From Calonectria ilicicola (taxonomy: Eukaryota; Ascomycota; Sordariomycetes; Hypocreales; Nectriaceae), in contig CP085827.1 of assembly GCA_020809705.1 (NCBI GenBank), forward strand, positions 6,944,001 through 7,008,000: DNA of 64,000 nt. The letters run 5' to 3'. Below are positions 23,512-36,200 of this stretch, piece by piece (position 1 is the stretch's first letter; the number at the start of each line of letters is the position of its first letter). The notes below the pieces were generated by a model. It searched no databases. It had not been told where the DNA came from and worked only from the letters and a program-made list of their open reading frames with translations. The translations under genes and the position numbers were made by a program.

Positions 23512-24711
23512 GTCCAGATGGAAGCTCCCCAGAAGGACCACCGAAGGTTCCGAAACAGGGCTGGAATCAGAATGTTTGTTTCAGATTTTGGTCCCTGGCA
23601 TAGATCATTCTCAGCGGATTCCTACCCTAGATGACAAACAGACTGAGAAGGATGCAGCAGATACGAGAAATGGGTGTGTCAAGAGGATGGAAAGTTGGAG
23701 CACTCGACTGGCAAAATGCCAATATGTCACATTGAGTAGTTCCTGTAACAGGGATTGTGGGATATTTCGAACTTCTTGAGACGGATTTCCTAATCATGAA
23801 ACAGATAGGCAAGCAAGGCTGCGGTAGCGTTCTAGTTGAGTATAACTTCACCTTCCCGAACGGTCGTTCATTGTGGAACGCTGCCAGAGCAGTGTGGCCA
23901 ACACCAAGTGGAGGTGAGTCACGAGGGAGGCTGTCTCGGGCATGCCCATCCTTGCCATGCACATAGTTTCAGTCATGATTTGGTTCAGTTCACCCATGTC
24001 CCTTCCCACTATGATTTAGAGTTTATGATACGAATAATGTGAAATTTCGAGGAGGTTGCGGTGGGACCGGGCTGAGGAAACGTGCCTGAACTTGGCTGTG
24101 GGTAGGTTTGGGCTCAAGGGCGCATCGACAGGGTTTGCTCCTGGCATAAGCGGGGAACACCTTGCAAGCAGCTTCATCTGGCTAGCAACGGATACACCGA
24201 GGGCACAGTCCGGTTCATACTTGGTAAGACTAGCGAGTCCCCGAGTGTCTGTGCGGAGCATGTACTGTAGGACGATGCTTGTTTTGTTTGGCTTCCTGTA
24301 AAGATAACGCATGTAGAGTTGAGTTTCCTGCCTCTTTCCATACTTGGATTCTACCAACTTATTCAGCCACTGTTCTTGAGGAATTGACCGGACAACGGAG
24401 CTTCTTACCATTGCCCGACGCGACGGTAGCTTCCCGCGGCAAAGTTGGCCGCGGAGGGCAGAGGTTTAAAGTTAGAACATCCGGAGTGGGCCGACCAAAT
24501 TCCGCCCGATTGTCAGCTTCCTTCTAGAATTGCCCCTGGAATCCTGCCCCAAAAACGTGCTGGGGTTATGAAGGATGCAAAGAATACCACCACCGCCACA
24601 AGTCGCCCACCCTTGTAGGTACCGTAAGTCTGACAGTAGCCTCTTAGTGGGTCGGACAATATTGCGTTTGGCTGCCATGATCCCTGAAGGTGGCGGCGCT
24701 ACACAGAACAG

Positions 24712-24767
24712 TTTTTTTTTTTTTTTTTTTGTTTGTGTGTGTGTGCGCGCGCGCGCGTGTGTGTGTT
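24712..24767 (+). repeat. T19 tract plus alternating TG/CG microsatellite
   Basis: Nineteen T at 24712-24730, then GTT and about 33 bases of strict purine-pyrimidine alternation, (TG)n(CG)n(TG)n, at 24734-24766. Such runs can adopt the Z form and are prone to slippage. It sits in the shared thioesterase-NRPS upstream region. Confidence 0.85.
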
Positions 24768-25069
24768 TATTAAACCATCATCGGGAAGAGCGAGACCAGC
24801 GTTCGGGCCAAGCTTGGTTGGCGTTTACTTAACAAGGGCTGCTTCGCCACCCAACTCCAGTGAAGGATGATTTGCGTCAAAGACGCCAAACCAAACCAAC
24901 CAGCCGTTTCCCACGAGTCCTAAAATTAGATGGCGTGGACTGCTCTTCATGGAATAGATCACCATCCTTCTTCATTGGCGGCGAAATTACACTGTTGGGA
25001 TTTGGGGGCTTCCGTTTCAAGCAGAGTGGGCACTGCTTGGGGCCGTGCGTGCGAGATTCTGGCGAATGA

Positions 25070-25077
25070 CCACGTCA
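25070..25077 (+). promoter_or_regulatory. Hybrid G-box/CRE bZIP site
   Basis: CCACGTCA (TGACGTGG on the other strand) lies 813 bp before the NRPS ATG. It is a classical high-affinity bZIP half-site combination. Confidence 0.4.
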
Positions 25078-25646
25078 GAACCTTGGCTGCAAGATCGATC
25101 CCACGTTGCGAAGACACTGTGCCAGGCTACTTGATGCACGTCGCAGTGTGTCCAGCAGCAAGCCAAGCGGGCTCCCCCAACTTAGTCAATTACGGGCTGC
25201 TCCCGCTCACTTCTGCGCTGTCTGCATTACGGGATGCTCGCTGTGAGACACGTGATGGCTCCCGCTCAACATCCAGCGCGCCCAGTCACTTGCCGCCAAC
25301 CCCCCACATGTGCATCCATTGACCGCTGCCGTCGCCAAATCTGGCGCTCTGGCCAATGCTCATGCAGTCTCTTACCCTTAGCGAGCAGTAGTAGTAAAAA
25401 GTGGTGGCGGGCATCGTCCCTATGTAGACCGAGCTCGATGCTATGGCCAAACCTAAGCCACGTAAAGCAACAAGCCATGCTCGCTCAGGCAAACCTGAGC
25501 GCTCAACGCGGTGTACATCTCCATACACGTAATACCTGCAGCGCAGCTAGTGGATACTATCCCTATCGCTGAACTGATTGTTCATCAATCCGAAATTGAA
25601 TTCAATGTACCTAGACCTAGACCAGCCTTACCTCTTCCTTCAAGGA

Positions 25647-25658
25647 ACGTGCACGTCA
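25647..25658 (+). promoter_or_regulatory. Palindromic ACGTGCACGT with CRE half-site, NRPS promoter
   Basis: ACGTGCACGTCA contains a perfect 10-base palindrome plus ACGTCA. It lies 232 bp upstream of the NRPS ATG, a plausible activator position for the locus bZIP proteins. Confidence 0.45.
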
Positions 25659-25889
25659 TTGAGTGAGTGTCGCAAAAGGTAGCGAGTCGAACGAAGGCTT
25701 TCTGTTTCTTCAATCGCATCTAACCCTCAGTGACGCAGATTCTACACTCACAGTCTCTACAGCTTGGAGACTCGAGTCTCATCAATAGACTCATTTAAGC
25801 TTCTTGCTTAATTGCTTTCTTTTTTCTTTCTCCGTGTTTAGCACGTTTAATCCGCCATTTAATCACAGCGTAACGATTGATACTCCAAA

Positions 25890-27230
25890 ATGTCGAACCC
25901 AACACCCGATTTCAACCCGGATATTATCGAGCAGCTCTTGCTCGTGGATCCCGATGTCGACCAGGCCCGAGTCCTCAATCTGGCGACCGACGACGATGAG
26001 GCGCGGTGGGCTGTGGCGATTTCGCTCGATGTCGACGATGAGGCGGATAAGCCAGCCCCCGCAGTGGTGGTGAAGCAGATTCGAAAAAAGTTGGTCGCAG
26101 CCATGAAGGTTTCCAACAAGAAGATGCGGGTCCCGAAGAAGTGGTTTGTCCTTGACGAGTTGCCGGCCGACGAGGAGGGAGTCATTATCGACGATCAGCT
26201 CCGGCTCAACTTGGGCGCAGCCGACGGCTATGCTGGCATTTCTGCAGAGGAGACGGTGAGGAACATCGTCTCGCAGGTGCTGCGACTGCCTCTGGCTGAC
26301 GTACCGGCGACTGCGTCCTTCGTTCGGTTGGGAGGAGATTCCATCACCGCAATTGAAGTCATGTCCCGCTGCCAGGCGGCCAAGATCACACTGCGAGTCC
26401 GCGACATCATGCGAGCCGAAACGTTGGCTGAGCTTGCCAGCCAGGCCCAGAGCTCAACCGACCATCCTGCCGACACCATCGACCAAGTCAACGCCGCCCG
26501 CGAGGCTGCCACCGAGATGCTGCAGTACTGGGGTGCGCTGGAGGAGTGGTTTTTGCCCGAGAACAGGGCTTCATCCCAACTGACAATCTCGACCCTTGCG
26601 TCTGAGCGCCTTCGTGACATCTGCCATGGCGTATCGCGAATTACGCCCGCTGAGGTGTGTCTGGCAGCCGTGCAGCAGGCGTTCCAGGCGACGTTTGTAG
26701 ACCGCCAGACGCTCTCTGTCGTCTTCTCCTCCCCCGCTGTGGGGCCTGTGGCCCCAGTGCCCACGCTAAGTGCGACTACTGACTTTGCGGCTGCTGTGCG
26801 CCGCGCCAAAGACTCTGTCACTCGTGCTCAATCTGCAAGCGCCCTCAATGTTCCATTCACAGAGCTGGCCTTCTCCTTCGTCGACGAGGGCAGCTCTTCT
26901 GTATTATTAAACAGCAATGTAAATGATGCTCAGGCCAACGGTAATGGCCGTGCTACAATTCAACATAGTGACGGTTCTGCCGTCAATGGTCAACAAAATG
27001 CACCCAAGCCACTGTTTACTTTTAAATTCACTGCCCGTCCATGGGGAGCACTCTCTGTCGAATTCGAATACCCCAAGAGCCTGAACCCCAGGAGCCGTCT
27101 TCTCAACTGGGCCGAGCAGTCTCAGCATATTCTTGAAACAGGGATACCAATGCTCGCCCAGGCTACTCCCCTCTATTCGCTTTCTGACTTCCCCCACCTT
27201 CCACTCAAATATAGTCAACTGGACCGATTT
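25890..27230 (+). other. NRPS loading region: A remnant, T0, truncated C domain
   Basis: Residues 1-110 resemble only the end of an adenylation domain, and the usual GK-x-DR lysine motif is lost. T0 follows at about 26230-26460, LGGDSITAIE with Ser151 (codon 26340-26342). Residues about 207-447 match the C-terminal half of a condensation domain (LQYWGALEEWF, VVFSSPAVG, LFTFKFTARPWG); the HHxxxDG half is absent. An intact carrier next to a broken C suggests a site that receives a ready-made acyl chain rather than an amino acid activated in cis. Confidence 0.75.
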
Positions 27231-30200
27231 ATCAACATCACAAACAAGTTCGGCTTTGATGCAATTGAAAATGTTTACCCCACCTCTTCCGTTCAAGATG
27301 GTATCCTGCTCGCCCAAGTCCGATTCCCTGATCTATACCGAATCGACTGTGTTTTTGAGGTTTCCCGCGCTCCGTCGACTCCACGAATCAATATCGATGT
27401 TTTAGAGCGCGCTTGGAACGATGTGGTTGCCTACCACCCAACTCTCCGCACCGTTTTCACATCGAGTGTACGCGATGGCGCTGTTTTTGACCAAATCGTT
27501 CTCAAGAACGTGAGACCGGAAGTTCGACGGATACCCTCTGCTCGGGATTCCCCCTCTGCCATCAAGGCACTCCGTGCACTTGGCGATGCAACGTTTATCG
27601 AGGACCAGCCAGCCCATTTAATTACCATTTGCGAAACCGCTAATGGCCATGTCCACTGTCGACTGGAAGTCAGCCACGCGCTTATGGACGGCATGTCGGG
27701 AAGCGTTGTTTTCGAAGACATTTGCCGTGCCTACTCAAACCGATTGCCCTCCTCACCTGGCACCCACTTTGGAGACTACATCGATTACCTTGAAAGTCAG
27801 CCGAAAGACGTTTCCCTGGAATACTGGGTTAGCTTTCTCGGTGGCATTCAACCATGCCATTTTCCCACATTGATTGATCAATCCTCCAACCCTTCTAAGA
27901 TGAAGAGTGTGCCTGTAAATCTTGGAATGAAAGAAATTAGGGGCTTTTGCATGGCAAATGGAATTACCGGTGCCATGTTCCTGCAGGCTGTGTGGGGTAT
28001 TGTGCTGCGTGGTTATTCCATGGCAGACGACATTAGCTTTGGCTTCCTGTCTTCCGGCCGTGATGTTCCTATCAAGGGTGTTGATTTCATGGTCGGACCT
28101 CTCATTAATCTCTTGATCTGTCGAATCAATTTCGACAAAATGACCTCTTTCGCGCAGCTCTTTGCTGACCTTAAAAACCAGCTCAATGCTGCCATGGATA
28201 ATCAAAATGTATCACTCGCTGAGATTCAGCATATGGTGGCTCCTGGAAAGCGCCAGTTGTTTAATACTTTGCTTTCTATCATGTACTCTACCCCCGAGAG
28301 GGCTAAGACCGATAATTCAGTGAGCATTGGTGGAATTCTTAACTATGCCCCCACTGAGGTAAGGACTGGTGATGTAAAATCTCGTTTGATCCCAATTGAC
28401 ACAGCAGCAGTACGATATTACACTTAACATCGATATGAGCGCCGAGAAGATGACCATGTCTTTGGATTACTTTACTTCTGTTATGACTGATGATCATGCC
28501 CGCGGTCTGGCTTCCTCATTTACGAAGATTATGGACTTGGTTTTGAACAGCCACTCGAATAATTCATTGGCCGACATCAGTGTGATCAGCGATGTCGACA
28601 AAGCGCAAATTGTTAATGACCATGACCTATTCGATTCACCCGAATCTTGCTCTCACTGGCAGATTGAAGAGCAGGTCAAGGCCAGCCCCGATGCGCCCGC
28701 TATTAACTCGTGGGATCGTGACTTGACTTACTCCGAGGTTGGCTATTTTGCATCTCGTCTGGCGTGGCGTTTGAAGCAGCTCGGAGCAGGTCCTGGTACT
28801 ATGATCCCGATATGCTTTCCTAAGTCTGCATGGGCTGCTGTCTCGATGGTCGCAGTTAATATGGCTGGTGCTGCTTTCGTTCCGCTTGACCCTGGCGCAC
28901 CTCTCAAACGCCTGCAAGACATCATTAATGACACCAATGCGACTATGGTTCTCGCTGCATTTGCCTGTGCCGCAAAGCTATCTGAGATGGAGCTTGATGT
29001 TTTTATTGTTGACGAAACAAAACTAAGCCGATTACCACCCCCCCCAAGCGCTGGAATTCTTAGCCCGGTACAACCTCACGATCCCTCTTTTGTTATTTTT
29101 ACATCTGGCAGTACTGGTCGGCCTAAGGGTATGATTCACCAGCATAGTGGTATCTCCGCTACTGCTCGGGCATATGGAGGTTCCATGGAGGTTGGACCTG
29201 GGACGCGAGTCTTTCAATTTTCAGCCTATACCTTTGATGTTGGTATAATGGACGTGCTAGTGACATTGATGCGCGGAGCTTGTGTTTGCATCCCTTCAGA
29301 TCATGCTCGTGTCAACGGTTTGGCTGGTGCAATTAATGCCACCCAAGCAAATTGGGTTTTCTTGACGCCGACTGTCGCCGATCTCCTCACCCCGACGGAT
29401 GTTCCCACTTTCAAGACACTTATTCTTGGAGGAGAAGCTGTTCCAAAGAAGCTAGTGGAGCGATTCAAGGACGCCATGCACGTCGTAGGTATCTATGGGC
29501 CCGCTGAGGCATCCTGCTGTGCCCGCAACCCTACTGTAAGTACATCCCCAAAGTCTACTAATCTTGGAAGACCTATAGGCAGCGCATTCTGGGTTATGAA
29601 CCCTACAAATCATAGAGAACTCCTGCCAATCGGCTGTATTGGTGAACTCTTAATTCAAGGACCTATGCTTGCGCGTGGCTACCTCAATGTTGATGCAAAG
29701 GCAGCGGCCAATTTCCTTGAAGAAGTTGACTTTGTTCCTGATAATGGGTTTGGTTATACCAAGGCCTATCGAACCGGCGACTTGGTTCGTCGAAACCATG
29801 ACGGCACATTTGATTACATTGGCCGAAAGGATACTCAAGTCAAGCTTCATGGTCAGCGTATCGAATTAGGAGAAATCGAAACCCGTATATACGAAGCTAT
29901 TCCACAAGATATGGGAGCTTTAGTTGACGTGCTTTCTCTTCAACCCGATGGCCGCAAAGTTCTGACTGCATTCCTCTGGTTCACAGAAGGACCCGAATTC
30001 GAGGATACACCTGTGCGACTAGTTGATAGTCTTACAGATGGGATGCGTGACACCATCACTCATCTCAATTCGTCCATTAGCACAACGCTTCCCTCATACA
30101 TGGTTCCCTCTGTATGGCTCATTTTCCGTGGTAAACCCGAGCATACTGTCTCTGGGAAGGTTGCTCGCAGGCCGCTTGTTGCTTTTGGCCAAGGCCTGCC

Positions 30201-33200
30201 TGTGGACAATATTGCCAAGTTTTCCCTTGGAGCAGTAAAGACCGAACCACCTACTACTGAGATGGAAATCCGCCTCCGTGATTTATGGTCTCAAATTCTC
30301 CACATCCCTTCTAATAATATTGGTAAAGGTGATAGCTTTCTCCAAATTGGCGGTGACTCCATTGCTGCTATTCAGCTTGTGTCATTAGCCATGCAAGAGG
30401 GAATCACCTTGACGATTGCTGATATCTTTGAGGATTCTCGGCTTAGCCATATGGCTGAGGTTGCCGTTGTTGAAAAAGAAGAGGTGTCATATGATGTGGC
30501 TCCATTTGCTCTTCTCAAGAGTAGTGAAACGAGCTTGATTAAGGCTTCTGTCCGAACACAATGTGGCATTTCAAGTGACCAGGATATTGAGGATATTTAT
30601 CCCTGTACCGGACTCCAAGAGGGCCTTATGGCACTCGCTGTTAAGCAGCCTGGCTCATATATTGCCAAATATTATTATCGCCTTCCTGAGAACATCGATA
30701 CTGCCCGATTCAAGCTGGCATGGGAGCACACCATCAATATCTGCGACACTTTGCGGACCAGAATTATTACCCACAATGGCACCTTCTACCAAGCTGTTAT
30801 CCGGGATGAACCTGCTTGGGATTCTGCCGATGATGTCGATCTTAAGGGAATGCTTGCACTTGCATGCAGCTATGAAATGCAGTATGGTTCGCGACTTTGC
30901 CGATATAGTCTGGTTACTGAAAAGACTGGACAACGGTTCTTTGTACTTACTATCCATCACTCTATCTTTGATGGATGGGGCTTGAAGATTATCTTAGACA
31001 CCCTCTACAGTGTTTACCACAGACAGACAACGCAAGAGCTGAAACCAACCTCTAGCTTCATCAATTATGTCTCTCAACTCGATCAGGTCGAGACAGGAGC
31101 CTATTGGAAGGCTCAGCTTTTAGGTGCCCGTCGTGGGACATTCCCCCCGACAAACCCTAGCGGAACAAAGGCAGCAGCTAGTCGCGTCATGAGGACTAGA
31201 ATTCCTTTCCAAAAGCAGGAAAATACTTCTATCACTAAAGCTACTATCCTCCGTGCTGCCTGGGCTATTGTACTAGCTAGATATTGCGATACTGATGATG
31301 TCTGCTTTGGAACAACTGTCTCTGGGCGCCAAGCTGCCGTGCCTGGGATTGAAAGGATTTCTGGAGCTGCGCTTGCGACAGTTCCTGTGAGAATTCTGCT
31401 AGATAAAAAGCAATCAGTGTCTAGTCTCCTTGAGGAGATTCAAAGCCAAGCTTCCAAGATGTCTACGTACGAGCAATTTGGTCTGCGTAACATATCCAAA
31501 CTTAGCGCCGACTCGAAAGAGGCTTGTGATTTTTCGAGTTTAATTGTCATCCAACCTGTCCAACAGCTGACTAATGCTGCCGAATCTGGAAAGGCAGTTC
31601 TAGTTTCTGATGGCACTGATCAATATGATGAGGATGGTGCTCTCGAGGGATATTTCAATTATCCCTTGGTTCTCCAGAGCTTGATGTATGATGACCGCAT
31701 TGAGCTCATGTTTATTCATGACCCTGAAGTAATCCAAGACCTGCAGCTCCAGGCTATCTCGAAACATCTAGACCATGTGGTCCAGCAACTTCTTACCTTG
31801 AGCGATACCCCCCTAAGCGATGTGTCTGTGGCTGGTGAGTGGGATCTTGAAAAGGCATCAAGTTGGAACACTTGCAATGGTCTTCCTGTTAATGCTTGCG
31901 TCCACGACTTGATTTCCAAGTCGGCTAAGCTTGCTCCTCACAAAGAAGCGTTGGTTAGCTCAGAAGGCAACCTTACTTATGCTGAGATGGATCATCTTTC
32001 TTCAGTTTTATCTGCTCATCTCTCCGAGCTAGGTGTGACTCGAGGAATGGCAGTGCCATTTTGTTTCGAAAAATCTATTTGGGCAATTATAGCAATGCTT
32101 GCAATTATGAAGACTGGAGGTGTATTTGTCCCTCTTGACCCATCGCATCCAGCAGACCGCCGACAAATCATTATTCGGGAGGCTAAGGCTCGACACATAA
32201 TCGCCTCACCCTCTACTATAGCTTTGTGTGAGGGAGTGGTTGAACATGTTGTTGAATTATCTGCCACTTCTATTGGTCGTTTTTCAACAACTCGTTCTCG
32301 ATTGCCTATTGCTGGTCAGGTAAAGCCTTCTGATGCAGCATACATTCTCTTCACTTCTGGCTCAACTGGAAAGCCTAAGGCATTTGTTGTGGATCACTCT
32401 GCCCTTGCTACTACTACAGTTGGCTACGGTCGTGCCTATACTTTTACCAAAAAGTCTCGTGTACTCCAATTTTCTAGCTTTGTCTTTGATGTAAGCTTGA
32501 GCGAGATTTTCGAGACTTTGACATATGGTGGTACCGTGTGCATTCCGACCGATTCTGAACGAATGCAAGATATTCCTCGCTTTATCAAGGATAAAAAGGT
32601 TAATACAGCGCTGCTTACTTCGACATTTCTCAGGACGCTCTCCCCAGCTGACCTGCCTTCTTTAACCACTCTAATCCTGGTGGGTGAGGCACCTGCTAAG
32701 GATGTGCTGGACACTTGGCATGGACATGTTACTGTTGCTAATGCCTATGGACCTTCTGAGATTTCAGTATTTTGTACATCGCACGTCTACCAATCTACCG
32801 ATGAGCCAGCATCAACTATCGGTCGGGGATTTGGCTGCGAATGCTGGATTGTTGAGCCAGATAATCACAACCGCCTTGCTCCAATTGGATGTGTCGGCGA
32901 GCTTCTGGTGCAGCGGCAAATGGCTCGAGGCTATCTTAATGACAGCGAAAGAACAAAAGCCTCCTTTATTCGTACCGTTGGATTTCTCCCCGAGCCTCTA
33001 TCTAATGATACCCGGCAATTTTTCAAGACAGGCGATCTGGTCCGTTATCTCCCTGATGGGAACATGGAGTATTTAGGACGTCAGGACACGCAAGTCAAGG
33101 TTCGCGGCTACCGAGTTGAGCTTGGAGAGATTGAGTATAGCATTAAGCAAGCGATCCCAGAAGCTGCTTATGCTGCTGTTGATGTCATTCGTCGTGACTC

Positions 33201-36200
33201 CCGAGAGGCTCTCGTTGCCTTTGTTACCTTTGATGCAAACCAATCTAAGAAGAACTCCATCACTAGTGTGAGAATCTCAGATTGGCTTCAGCCAAGGACC
33301 GATGTGTTATCTCAATCTTTTACTCGTGTTGCGGATGAACTCAAGAAGACTCTTCCAGCCTATATGGTCCCTAGCCTCTTCCTTCCATTGCAGTCAATGC
33401 CGTTTGGTGGCACTCTGAAACTTGACCGAAAGAAGCTGCGTGATCTCGCCCTTACTCTAACGCCAGATCATATTAGTACCTACGGACTCGCTTCCGAGGA
33501 ACATGTGGAACCGACCACGGCAATGGAGTTCAAGCTTCGTGACATCTGGGCCCAAGTACTTAATGTGAGTTTTGAACAGATTGGAAAGAACGACAGCTTC
33601 CTTCAGATTGGAGGAGATTCAATTACTGCCATCCACTTTGTCACAGCTGCCCGCAAAGTGGGAATAAAGATTGCTGTCAAAGATGTTTTTGAAGATGCTC
33701 GTCTCTTTGCAGTCGCAGACAGGGCGATTGAGGAAGAGGAAATCGAGTCGTATATTGTCGAACCGTTTGCCTTATTACCAAATATTGAATTGGATACCAT
33801 CAAGTCAACTATCCAGGATGAATGCCAATTACAATCAATCCACGACATTGAAGATGCTTATCCCTGCACAGCACTTCAAGAGGGTCTGATGGCACTTGGT
33901 GTCAAGCAGGCTGGTTCTTATGTTGGAAAATATGTCTACAAAATTCCTGATCATATTGACACGCATCTTTTCAAAAATGCATGGAACAAGACTATTCAAA
34001 TGAGCCAGAACCTTCGCACTCAGATAATAATCCGGAATGGTATTACCATTCAGGCTGTCATTCGTCAAGATGCTATCTGGGAATCGACACAAGGTCTTAC
34101 ATTCCAGGCATATATGAAAAGCTTGAAGTCCATTGAGATGAAGTATGGAACCCGGCTTGCTCGGTATGCACTAATCACCGAGCCATCAGGCATCCGATAC
34201 TTTATCCTCCTCCTCCATCACGCTATTTTCGATGGGTGGAGCATAAATGTGATTCTTAGGTCACTGCAAACTATATATCGAGGAGACATTCCATTCTTGG
34301 AGCCTTACTCAAGCTTCATCAACTACACCATGAAACTTGACCATGATGCATCTTCTCAATATTGGACTAGTGAACTGAAGGGTGCTCAACGAGCCAATTT
34401 CCCTAAGATTACTGCTCCTATCTCAACCACAAAGGTTATCAGGACTAATTTTAATTTCCCCCGAATTGATAACGTTACAATTACAACTGCGACGGTTCTC
34501 CGGGCCGCGTGGGCAGTTGTACTTGCTCGCTATTGTGACACCGATGATGTATGCTTCGGTACCACTGTATCCGGTCGCTATGCACCGCTGGCTGGCGTCG
34601 ATAAGATGGCTGGACCCGCTATTTCCACACTCCCAGTACGGGTTCGTTTAGATAAAGCCCAAATTGTTTCAAAATTCCTGTACCAAATCCAGCAGCAAGC
34701 ATCTGAGTCTGTTGCGTTTGAGCAGTTTGGTCTACGAAATATCTTGAAACTTAGCCAAGAGGCTCAGGAAGCCTGTGACTTTTCCAGTCTTCTTGTTATT
34801 CAACCTGCTCAACACGTATTGAGCGGCGATGATACAGATGCGGTTCTAGTACCTGCCGACTCGGAACTCTTTAATGACGTGGAAGCTTTAGAAGGTTATT
34901 TCACATATCCTTTAGTCTTTCAGGCTTTTACCCACAATGACCGTATTGAGCTTATGATTACCTTTAATCCTTCCTCGGTATCGGAAAGCCAAATCAATGC
35001 CCTTACTCAACACTATCAGCATACCATACTCCAAATTGCAGAAAAGCAAGACCAGACTCTTGGTGCTATTTCTATTCAAAGCCCATGGGATCTTGAAAAA
35101 GCCGTTTCGTTCAATTCTGAAGACCCACGCATTATTCGCTCTTGCGTCCATCATCTAATCACCGATCAGGCACTTTCCCGGCCACATTCTTTGGCTATTG
35201 ACGCTTGGGATGGGCAGTTAACATATGCTCAACTTGATGCATCTGCCAACCGACTAGCTCATTACTTGATTAACTCTTGTGGTGTTCAGACCGCAGATCT
35301 GGTTCATGTTTGCTTTGAAAAGTCAGTCTGGTTTTTTGTCTCCATTCTGGCCATCAACAAGGCAGGTGCTGCTTGGGTTCCTTTGGACCCTTCACACCCT
35401 CTGCAGCGCCAGCAGCAGATAGTGAAGCAAACTCGCGCTGCTTTAGCACTATCTTCCCCTGAAAATGCTACCAAGTGCGCAACCTTAGTGTCGAATGTGG
35501 TGCAAGTTACGCCTTCTCTTGATAAGCATCTTACAGAAACTATGGGTTCTGTGGAACCTCCTACCTCCCATGTTACCCCTGATCATGCTGTTTATGTTCT
35601 GTTTACTTCTGGTAGTACTGGAACACCTAAAGGATTCGTGATGGAACATGGCGGGGTATGTACCAGCCAGACCGCTATTGCTCAACGTCTTGGCTTGACA
35701 TCCGATGTTCGAATTCTACAGTTCGCCTCGTATGTCTTTGATCTCTGTATTGGCGAAATTATTGCACCTTTAATCACTGGTGCTACGCTATGCATTCCTT
35801 CTGAAGATACTCGTATGAGCGGCCTGAGGGATTTCATCAATGAGATGAAGGTTACTTGGGCTTTCCTGACCCCTTCCTTCGCCCGTACCTTAAAGCCTGA
35901 AGACATGCCTGGACTCAAGTTCCTTCTTCTTACTGGTGAAGCTGTTGGACGGGATGTGTTTGAAAATTGGGTCGGCAAGGTTCGCCTTACTACTGGCTGG
36001 GGTCCCGCCGAGACATGCGTGTTCAGCACACTCCACGAGTGGTATACCAAGGACGAATCCCCTCAGACTGTTGGTCATCCTGTTGGAGGATATTGCTGGA
36101 TTGTTGATCCTCAAGATTCCAAGAAGCTTGCACCTGTTGGATGCATAGGTGAAGTGGTAATCCAGGGTCCTACAATTCTTCGCGAGTACCTTGATGACCC

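Larger units (their letters stand above)
23032..25889. promoter_or_regulatory. Divergent thioesterase-NRPS promoter region
   Basis: 2.86 kb lie between the divergent ATGs of the thioesterase and the NRPS. I see no gene. It contains several bZIP-type targets: TAACGTCA (23256-23263), TGACGTAA (23504-23511), CCACGTCA (25070-25077), CACGTG (25249-25254) and ACGTGCACGTCA (25647-25658). A T19 tract followed by an alternating TG/CG run is at 24712-24767. The last 100 bp before the NRPS ATG are pyrimidine-rich (near 25799-25833), as is common near fungal transcription starts. Confidence 0.6.

Noticed and set aside
28434..28436. ATG at 28434 as a separate gene start, making two NRPS genes
   Set aside because: The two frames join in the middle of a condensation domain through a good GT-AG intron, and the joined protein has the normal C-domain ending.
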